The notes beneath the pieces were generated by a model, which saw only the letters and a list, made by a program, of their open reading frames with translations, was not told the origin of the DNA and did not search any database. The translations under genes were made by a program, and so were the position numbers. From the NCBI GenBank assembly GCA_003446335.1, contig DMAZ01000036.1:3979-15539 (forward strand): 11,561 bases of DNA, in the 5' to 3' direction. Of the stretch, positions 6,704 to 11,561 are shown piece after piece (positions within the stretch are counted from its first letter, which is position 1; each line of letters opens with the position of its first letter). The stretch is from Lachnospiraceae bacterium. Lineage in GTDB: Bacteria > Bacillota_A > Clostridia > Lachnospirales > Lachnospiraceae.

Positions 6704-6717
6704 CGAACACTTGTTCC
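6704..6717. promoter_or_regulatory. LexA (SOS) box
   Basis: CGAACACTTGTTCC has the perfect Gram-positive LexA core GAAC-N4-GTTC and agrees with 12 of 14 positions of the consensus CGAACRNRYGTTYG. It overlaps the -35 region of the helicase promoter, the right place for repression lifted after DNA damage. Confidence 0.75.
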
Positions 6718-6739
6718 GAGACGGATCCTGTGGTATACT
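6711..6739 (+). promoter_or_regulatory. Promoter of the PcrA/UvrD helicase gene
   Basis: The -35 box TTGTTC (6711-6716) lies 17 bases before the -10 box TATACT (6734-6739), which has an extended TG one base upstream (TGG-TATACT). The good extended -10 compensates for the poor -35, which doubles as half of the LexA box. Confidence 0.7.
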
Positions 6740-6838
6740 TTACTAAAACGCCCCCGCATCGTATTGCTGAACAGTCTTATCGTGAAACATGCATCGTCGG
6801 ACGCTCATGACCTCATAAACTCTGATGGAGAGAAATAT

Positions 6839-9175
6839 ATGCCAGAATATTTAAAGACCCTCAACGAAGATCAGCTGGAAGCCGTCCGGCAGACCGAAGG
6901 ATATGTCCGCGTCATCGCCGGCGCCGGCACCGGCAAGACCCGGGCCCTCACGAGCAGGTACTGCTATCTCGTCGACATGCTCGGCATTGCCCCGAAAAAC
7001 ATACTGTGCGTGACCTTCACGAACCGGGCGGCCAACGAGATGAAATACAGGATCCGGAAAATGCTCGGGGATGATCTCGACCTCGGGTACGTATGCACGA
7101 TCCACGCCTTCTGTGTGCAGCTGCTCAAAGAGGACGCCCACGTGCTGGGCTTTCCGAAGAACTTCATCGTGCTGGACACGGAAGATGAAAAAAATATGTT
7201 GCAGAAAGTATTCGAGGACATGCACCTTTCGCTCCGCGACGTCACGATCCAGCGGACGATCGATGAAGTCCTCGAGACCATGAAGATGCGGGCCGACTCC
7301 TATATTCAGGAGTTTTATCTTCTGGATAACGAGCGCCTGAAAGAAAGTTTTGCAAATGCCGCCACCCGGGAAGAAGAAATCTTCCTCCGCTACATCTATG
7401 AGCAGAAGAAATGCTTCGGTCTGGATTTCAATGACCTGATCAATTTTGCCGGCTATATTCTGGAGAATTATCCCGAAGTCAGGGAGAAGTGGCAGAGCCG
7501 CTGCGAATACGTCATGGTCGATGAGTTCCAGGATGTCTCCGCAAAACAGTATTCGATCGCCGGAACACTGGCAGGTCTGCACAAAAATCTCTTCATTGTC
7601 GGCGATCCGGATCAGACGATCTATACCTGGCGCGGATCCCATATGAAACTGTTCCTGGATTTTGATAAGAAATACAAGGATGCGAAGACGATCGTCCTGG
7701 CCCGGAACTACCGGTCCGTGCCGGAGATCCTGACGGCCTCGGATGAACTGATTGCCCACAATAAGCTGAGATTTAAAAAGAAGCTGACGGCGGAGCGCCG
7801 GCCGGCAGCGGAGCTGGGGAAACCGGTGTGGTATGAGGATTCCGGGGATATAACATCGAGTCCGGCGCTGACGGGAAACACAGATGTTCCGGATCTTCAT
7901 CCGGCAGAGCCTTCCGGCGGCGCCGCAGAGAGTACATCCGGAAAGATGAACGTTGGCCTTCCCGTCTGGTATCACGCACCGGACCCCAAAAAAGAGGCGG
8001 AGTGGGTCGCCCGCATGGCCACGGCCTATGTGGATCGCGGCGGAAAGCTGTCCGATATCGGCGTCCTCTACCGCGCCAATTATCTCTCCCGGGCGATCGA
8101 GGAAGCCTTCATCCGTGCAAAAATCCCTTACACGATCTACAGCGGCATCGCGTTCTACGGCAGGAAAGAAATCAAAGACGTCGTGTGTTATCTGCGCATG
8201 CTGACCCAGGCCGATGACGTTGCCTTCCGCCGGACCGTCAATCTTCCGGCACGCAAGATCGGAAAACGGAAGATCGAGTATCTGACAAATCTCTCGGAGA
8301 GCAGGAACATTTCTCTCTACGAAGCCCTGAAAGAATCACTGGATGATCCCGAATTCAGGGGGACCGGCGCCAGACGATACGTGAATGCCATCGAGGAGGT
8401 CCGCGGGAGGATGGAGCAGCACAAAAAAGTGGTCAGCTTTATGATGCCTTTTGACCGGGATCACAACTATCTGGCGGATATCCTGCAGCAGATCATGGAT
8501 CTCTCCGGATACGAGGAGTATCTGAGGGTGCAGGGCGACCAGGAGAGGCTGGACAACATCGCTGAATTCAAGCGCGCGGTCGCCACGGCCGGCGAGGATC
8601 CCGACATGACCCTGCCCGAATTCCTGAATGAGATCGCGCTGTTCACGAACCTTGATAAGGAAGAGCGGAAGGATACCGTCAAGCTGATGACGGTGCACAC
8701 TGCCAAGGGCATGGAATACCCGATGGTCTTCATCATCGGTCTGTCGGAAGGGGTTTTCCCGTCCCGGAAAGTTCTTATGCCGGAGGAGATGGACGAGGAG
8801 CGGAGACTCATGTACGTGGCCATGACCCGTGCGAAGACGTATCTGGCTCTGACGGACAGTGAAGGGATTGCAAATGACAACCTGTTCAAGTATCCCTCCC
8901 GCTTCATCGCGGAGTGCGGCGATGCAAACATCGCAAAGCTGAACCCGCCCGATGCCGACCTTGCAAAAAGGGCGAAGGAGTTCGCGGCGCAGGATGAGAA
9001 GAGGCTCGACGGGCTTGCCAATCTTCTGCCGGTCGGTGCCAGAGTGCTCCACGAAGTGTTCCGTGAAGGGACGGTAGTGGCCTGCGACGTAAAGGGCGGT
9101 TTTTATACGATCAAGTTCGACGGCCTGCCGACACAGAGGAATCTGCGGATCGCGGCCAAACTGACGAGGATATAA
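6839..9175 (+). CDS. pcrA: UvrD/PcrA-type superfamily 1 DNA helicase
   Basis: This cytoplasmic 3'-5' helicase of 778 residues (PcrA and UvrD are about 720-740) acts in repair and in clearing protein-DNA blocks. Motifs are in order: Q-motif LNEDQLEAV (8-16), Walker A AGAGTGKT (27-34), TFTNRAANEMKYRI, DEFQD (228-232), GDPDQTIYTWRG (from 255), NYRSVPEI, TVHTAKGMEYPMVF (from 618) and VAMTRAK (660-666). Residues 730-778 resemble the Tudor-like C-terminal domain that contacts RNA polymerase in PcrA. The start at 6839 follows GGAG by eight bases. An in-frame extension to 6680 would run through the promoter and into the terminator, so it was rejected. About 46 extra residues (327-372), rich in Ser, Gly, Pro and Thr, begin with GKPVWY and are followed by GLPVWY. 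A LexA box suggests SOS control. PcrA versus UvrD naming is by lineage. Confidence 0.95.
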   Translation: MPEYLKTLNEDQLEAVRQTEGYVRVIAGAGTGKTRALTSRYCYLVDMLGIAPKNILCVTFTNRAANEMKYRIRKMLGDDLDLGYVCTIHAFCVQLLKEDAHVLGFPKNFIVLDTEDEKNMLQKVFEDMHLSLRDVTIQRTIDEVLETMKMRADSYIQEFYLLDNERLKESFANAATREEEIFLRYIYEQKKCFGLDFNDLINFAGYILENYPEVREKWQSRCEYVMVDEFQDVSAKQYSIAGTLAGLHKNLFIVGDPDQTIYTWRGSHMKLFLDFDKKYKDAKTIVLARNYRSVPEILTASDELIAHNKLRFKKKLTAERRPAAELGKPVWYEDSGDITSSPALTGNTDVPDLHPAEPSGGAAESTSGKMNVGLPVWYHAPDPKKEAEWVARMATAYVDRGGKLSDIGVLYRANYLSRAIEEAFIRAKIPYTIYSGIAFYGRKEIKDVVCYLRMLTQADDVAFRRTVNLPARKIGKRKIEYLTNLSESRNISLYEALKESLDDPEFRGTGARRYVNAIEEVRGRMEQHKKVVSFMMPFDRDHNYLADILQQIMDLSGYEEYLRVQGDQERLDNIAEFKRAVATAGEDPDMTLPEFLNEIALFTNLDKEERKDTVKLMTVHTAKGMEYPMVFIIGLSEGVFPSRKVLMPEEMDEERRLMYVAMTRAKTYLALTDSEGIANDNLFKYPSRFIAECGDANIAKLNPPDADLAKRAKEFAAQDEKRLDGLANLLPVGARVLHEVFREGTVVACDVKGGFYTIKFDGLPTQRNLRIAAKLTRI

Positions 9176-9204
9176 AAAGGGAGAGCTCCGTACGGAGCTC
9201 TCCT
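9174..9204. terminator. Shared palindromic terminator between convergent genes
   Basis: Bases 9180-9203 are a perfect 24-base palindrome centred on TA (9191-9192), with a further G-T pair outside. On the minus strand it is followed directly by CCCTTTTT, a classic intrinsic terminator for the SH3b gene. On the plus strand the T-run is poor, so it may work less well for the helicase gene. Confidence 0.85.
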
Positions 9205-9223
9205 CGTATCTATCATTTATTAA

Positions 9224-9796
9224 TTAGCGCATTGTGCTGGAGATGTATTTGTTGTATACAAAACCATCAGAGTCTACGGACGGTACATAGACCTTTACCC
9301 AGTCGCCGGCTGTGCCGATGATCACCATCTTGGTGTTCGGAGCAAGCTCTGCGATCATTTTGGAATCGGAGGTTGCGCGGCTTCTGAGTGCAAGGAAATC
9401 ATCTACGTTCGCGTAGCGGATCTCACCTGCGAGTGTCTTGTCAAGAGAGACAGTCTTTGTGGAGGTTTTCTTTACCGGCTGTTTGGTCTCGACTTCTACG
9501 TACTCATATACGACGACCGGCTCCTCTACTTCTACATAAACCTCATCAAGATCATCTTCATCGTCTACATAAACGACCTCATCTTCATCTGTATAGATAT
9601 CATCCAGCTCTGCCTGTGTTAAGTGGAAGTTCGGGTTCTCGTCATCACAGTACATAACGGAATCATCGTCATCGTCGATATCGACATATACACAATCACT
9701 TGCCATAACGGTAGCTGCTGTGGGTACGATGATCGTTGTAGCTGCTGTTGCTGCGATGAGTGTGCCAAGTACGACTTTCTTAAGAGTGTTCTTCAT
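9224..9796 (-). CDS. Secreted acidic protein with C-terminal bacterial SH3 domain
   Basis: This 190-residue precursor has a signal peptide: basic MKNTLKK, hydrophobic helix to about residue 30, and a Val-Met-Ala cleavage site after Ala32. The mature part starts with a very acidic region (about 34-103) containing a DDDDD run and repeated VYVD, VYVE and YEYVEVE stretches, with two Cys (35 and 50). A basic Lys/Thr linker (105-120) follows. Residues about 128-188 look like an SH3b domain (FLALRSRATSDSKMIAEL, GDWVKVYV, DGFVYNKYI), a fold usually binding cell wall. No hydrolase domain or LPXTG anchor is present. AGGGAG lies eight bases before the ATG. Function is unknown; a wall-associated role, perhaps cation binding through the acidic tract, is inference. 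It is a single gene converging on the helicase. Confidence 0.88.
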   Translation of the reverse strand: MKNTLKKVVLGTLIAATAATTIIVPTAATVMASDCVYVDIDDDDDSVMYCDDENPNFHLTQAELDDIYTDEDEVVYVDDEDDLDEVYVEVEEPVVVYEYVEVETKQPVKKTSTKTVSLDKTLAGEIRYANVDDFLALRSRATSDSKMIAELAPNTKMVIIGTAGDWVKVYVPSVDSDGFVYNKYISSTMR

Positions 9797-9968
9797 GATG
9801 TTTTCTCCCTTTGTTTTAATTCTTATCTTCTTTATCTGAATTTGTTTTTGTTTTTTGCGCTTACATCTTTTTATACGGGAGTCTGTTGCGGGGGGCTAAA
9901 AATTCGTATAAATTTATTTTATAAGTTTATTTACTATATGTAGCACACCGTTTTGTGCGGAGGGAAAA
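9797..9968. promoter_or_regulatory. AT-rich divergent intergenic region
   Basis: This 172-base gap separates the SH3b gene (leftward) and the methyltransferase gene (rightward), so both promoters should lie in it. TATAAA-like boxes occur on both strands near 9870 and 9907, but no -35 box is convincing. GCACA (9943-9947) and TGTGC (9954-9958) form a small hairpin just before the GGAGGG ribosome site of the methyltransferase. Confidence 0.4.
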
Positions 9969-10565
9969 ATGAACGACTACGGATGGGACAGAAGTCTGAA
10001 TATCAGCACCATGGGAAGGGACGAACTGCATGAGGATTACCATCATTTTGCCTACGAACCGACGGCCTATTCAGTGCTTTTAAGGCTTGCGGAGCGCGGA
10101 TATATTAAGGAGGAGAATACGCTGATCGATTACGGGTGCGGCAAAGGGCGCGTCAGTTTTCTGCTCAGCCGCAGGACGGGCTGCAGGACCATAGGGATCG
10201 AGTTCAACGAAGACATTTATGAGGCAGCCGTGAGGAACCTGGAGAGCTATCGGGGAGACCGCGGAAGGATCACATTTGTAAATACGGACGCGGAGCACTT
10301 CGACGTTCCCGTTGAGGCAGACCGGTTCTATTTCTTCAATCCCTTCTCCGTCAGCATTTTATACCCGGTGCTGGAGCGGATCTACGCATCTTATTATGAG
10401 GAACCCCGCTGGATGTACCTCTTTTTCTATTATCCGAGTGCCGAGTATATATCCCACATCATGCGGGATGCGCGGCTCATGTTCGTGGACGAAGTGGAGA
10501 CTGCGGACCTGTTTTCGGGGGAAGATGTACGAGAGAGGATCATGGTCTTTGAGGTCGCGCTGTGA
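9969..10565 (+). CDS. Class I SAM-dependent methyltransferase-like protein
   Basis: This is a cytoplasmic protein of 198 residues. LIDYGCGKGRVSFLL (52-66) is the glycine-rich SAM-binding motif I. Acidic Glu78 in IGIEFNED fits the ribose-binding position after strand two, and NTDAEHFDV (105-113) fits the adenine-binding acidic motif. RFYFFNPF (119-126) stands where catalytic motif IV lies, but Asn-Pro-Phe is not a classic DPPY/NPPY amino-methyltransferase motif, so no DNA-methylase role is claimed. The substrate is unknown. GGAGGG (9959-9964) precedes the ATG by four bases. The gene lies 115 bases before the flavodoxin gene in the same direction; whether they share a transcript is unclear. Confidence 0.87.
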   Translation: MNDYGWDRSLNISTMGRDELHEDYHHFAYEPTAYSVLLRLAERGYIKEENTLIDYGCGKGRVSFLLSRRTGCRTIGIEFNEDIYEAAVRNLESYRGDRGRITFVNTDAEHFDVPVEADRFYFFNPFSVSILYPVLERIYASYYEEPRWMYLFFYYPSAEYISHIMRDARLMFVDEVETADLFSGEDVRERIMVFEVAL

Positions 10566-10609
10566 GGCGGCCGGTGACCTGTGAGTCAGTCGGAGATTAT
10601 GCAGGCGGT

Positions 10610-10630
10610 GCCGGTCTGAAGTCAGACGGC
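10610..10630 (+). other. Intergenic hairpin before the flavodoxin gene
   Basis: GCC-g-GTCTGA pairs with TCAGAC-GGC with one bulged G around a tight loop. No T-run follows, so it is not a normal terminator. It may be an mRNA processing or stability element, or chance. Confidence 0.4.
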
Positions 10631-10680
10631 CCGTGAGGATATGCGTAAAGACCGCTTAAAACGAGCAAGGAGGAAAAAAG

Positions 10681-11154
10681 ATGAGAAAAAGTGCAGTCAT
10701 TTATTATTCACAGACCGGTATCACAAAAGCCGTTGCAGACAAGCTTGCAGAGCGCTATGCGTCCGATGTCCACGCCATTAAAACAAAAGAAGCCTACAAG
10801 GGATATCTGGGCGCGATTATTCGTGCCGGAAAAGAGATGCTGAAAAAAGAAACGGTCGAGATCACTACACCGGCTGCGGATCTTAGCGGGGTGGAGGTCG
10901 TATTTGTCGGCTATCCGATCTGGTACGGCGATATGCCTGTATTTGTAAAGGACTATCTCGAAAAATGCAATATCCGGGACAGGATCGTGGTGCCGTTCGC
11001 GACATCGGGCGCATCCGGAATAGACAAATCCGTAAAGACGCTTCGCAGGATCGCTCCGAAAGCCAGAGTGCGCAGACCGTTCGTGACCTCCAAAGCCAAA
11101 AAGGGAGATTTGGAGCGGTGGCTCGAAGATTTGGATGTGCAGATGGAATCGTGA
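10681..11154 (+). CDS. Flavodoxin-like protein
   Basis: This is a cytoplasmic electron carrier of 157 residues that should bind FMN. The phosphate-binding loop is SQTGITK (10-16) after strand one (SAVIYY). GYPIWYGDMPVFVKDYLEK (78-95) supplies the loop with an aromatic residue likely to stack on the flavin, and FATSGASGIDKSVKTLRR (106-123) is typical of the flavodoxin_4 type, in which single-domain proteins handle electrons or act like NAD(P)H-dependent oxidoreductases. The C-terminal part is very basic (KARVRRPF, SKAKKGD). AAGGAGG (10667-10673) gives a strong ribosome site seven bases before the ATG. Flavodoxins can reduce radical-SAM activases such as PflA; a link to the pfl genes about 5 kb away is plausible but unproven. 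Confidence 0.9.
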   Translation: MRKSAVIYYSQTGITKAVADKLAERYASDVHAIKTKEAYKGYLGAIIRAGKEMLKKETVEITTPAADLSGVEVVFVGYPIWYGDMPVFVKDYLEKCNIRDRIVVPFATSGASGIDKSVKTLRRIAPKARVRRPFVTSKAKKGDLERWLEDLDVQMES

Positions 11155-11232
11155 AAATAGATAATGAAAACAGAAAAATTCGATATCGTATTATCAAATT
11201 GGGAGAAATATGAAATTAAGACATTTTTTTTA

Positions 11233-11260
11233 GTGACTTTGCCCAAGAATCATGTATAAT
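11233..11260 (+). promoter_or_regulatory. Promoter of pckA
   Basis: A perfect TATAAT -10 box (11255-11260) lies 16 bases after GTGACT (11233-11238), which matches four of six -35 bases. A start near 11267 would give a leader of about 87 bases. The T-run just upstream (11224-11231) may help as an AT-rich upstream element. Confidence 0.6.
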
Positions 11261-11263
11261 GCA

Positions 11264-11312
11264 ACATGAGATCATAAGGAAAATATCCTGCGGTCTGATA
11301 ATAATTTCATGT
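11264..11312 (+). promoter_or_regulatory. Nested inverted repeats in the pckA leader
   Basis: ACATGA (11264-11269) and TCATGT (11307-11312) are perfect inverted arms enclosing a smaller AGGA (11277-11280)/TCCT (11286-11289) hairpin. The left arm sits on the predicted transcription start. This could be a leader RNA fold or an operator. I do not recognise a riboswitch. Confidence 0.35.
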
Positions 11313-11353
11313 AAGCAACTGTTGTTTTTTATATTTAAGAACGAGGTCAAAAC

Positions 11354-11561
11354 ATGGCAAAAATTGATTTAACCAAGTATGGTATTACAGGTTCGACCGA
11401 AATTATTTACAATCCGTCTTATGAAGATCTTTTCATAGCGGAGACACAGCCGGATCTTGAGGGGTTTGATGTAGGTAAGGTCAGCGAGCTCGGTGCTGTT
11501 GATGTTTTCACAGGTATTTATACCGGCCGTTCCCCAAAAGATAAGTACATCGTTATGGATG
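11354..11561 (+). CDS. pckA: Phosphoenolpyruvate carboxykinase (ATP), N-terminal fragment
   Basis: Only the first 69 codons are in the window; the gene runs off the right edge and is otherwise intact. The enzyme interconverts oxaloacetate plus ATP with PEP, CO2 and ADP. It serves gluconeogenesis or, in many anaerobes, CO2 fixation towards succinate. Visible marks are [19 protein letters not shown], close to the E. coli YGI...IVYNPSY start, and [22 protein letters not shown], which holds the substrate-binding Arg of the TGRSPKDK motif. GAGGT (11343-11347) lies six bases before the ATG. The ATP form, not the GTP form, is clear from these motifs. Confidence 0.95.
   Translation, partial: MAKIDLTKYGITGSTEIIYNPSYEDLFIAETQPDLEGFDVGKVSELGAVDVFTGIYTGRSPKDKYIVMD

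Noticed and set aside
6680..6838. An N-terminal extension of the helicase starting at 6680
   Set aside because: The start lies inside the terminator stem, and the frame passes over the LexA box and promoter. GGAG before the ATG at 6839 and the normal PcrA N terminus decide the start.
6851..7975. A 374-codon open frame antisense to the helicase gene
   Set aside because: It is a shadow frame opposite conserved helicase motifs, with no ribosome site and no recognisable domain.
11311..11335. A terminator at AGCAACTGTTG followed by a T-run in the pckA leader
   Set aside because: The arms leave a loop of one base; with an allowed loop only about four weak pairs remain. It also lies between the promoter and the pckA ATG.

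Overview
The window looks like part of the chromosome of an anaerobic Gram-positive bacterium of the class Clostridia, most likely in or near the Lachnospiraceae. This is inference from gene content and signals. It has an oxygen-sensitive pyruvate formate-lyase with its radical-SAM activase, a CbiK-type (anaerobic) chelatase-family protein, and an ATP-type PEP carboxykinase. It also has strong GGAGG-type ribosome binding sites, sigma-A-like TTGACA/TATACT promoters, and a LexA box of the Gram-positive GAAC-N4-GTTC kind. Coding GC is mixed, about 44% to 59% in hand-counted blocks of pflB.

Layout. An MBOAT membrane O-acyltransferase reads leftward (57-1664). A divergent intergenic region with two back-to-back consensus promoters separates it from a rightward unit: a CbiK-family gene (1877-2659) tightly coupled to pflB (2664-4919), then, after a 149-base gap carrying two copies of a short repeat, pflA (5069-5929). 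A terminator-like region with a third partial copy of the repeat follows, then a small one-helix membrane protein (6042-6263). Bases 6264-6838 have no protein gene. They hold an A-rich leader, three tandem copies of a structured approximately 54-base RNA element with compensatory changes, a long bidirectional terminator, and a LexA box overlapping the promoter of a PcrA/UvrD helicase (6839-9175). A convergent secreted acidic SH3b protein (9224-9796, minus strand) shares a palindromic terminator with the helicase. Rightward again come a class I SAM methyltransferase (9969-10565), a short-chain flavodoxin (10681-11154) and the first 69 codons of pckA (11354 to the window end).

How the genes fit together. 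PflB, PflA, the flavodoxin and PckA all suit mixed-acid fermentation. PflA installs the glycyl radical on PflB, flavodoxins can supply electrons to such radical-SAM enzymes, and PckA links PEP and oxaloacetate. The CbiK-family protein sits at the head of the pfl operon and has Tyr where CbiK has its second metal-binding His, so a cobalt-chelatase role is doubtful.

The most unusual feature is the three-copy structured repeat at 6411-6624. Helix-preserving differences between its copies suggest an RNA of about 300 bases that I cannot assign to any family I know.
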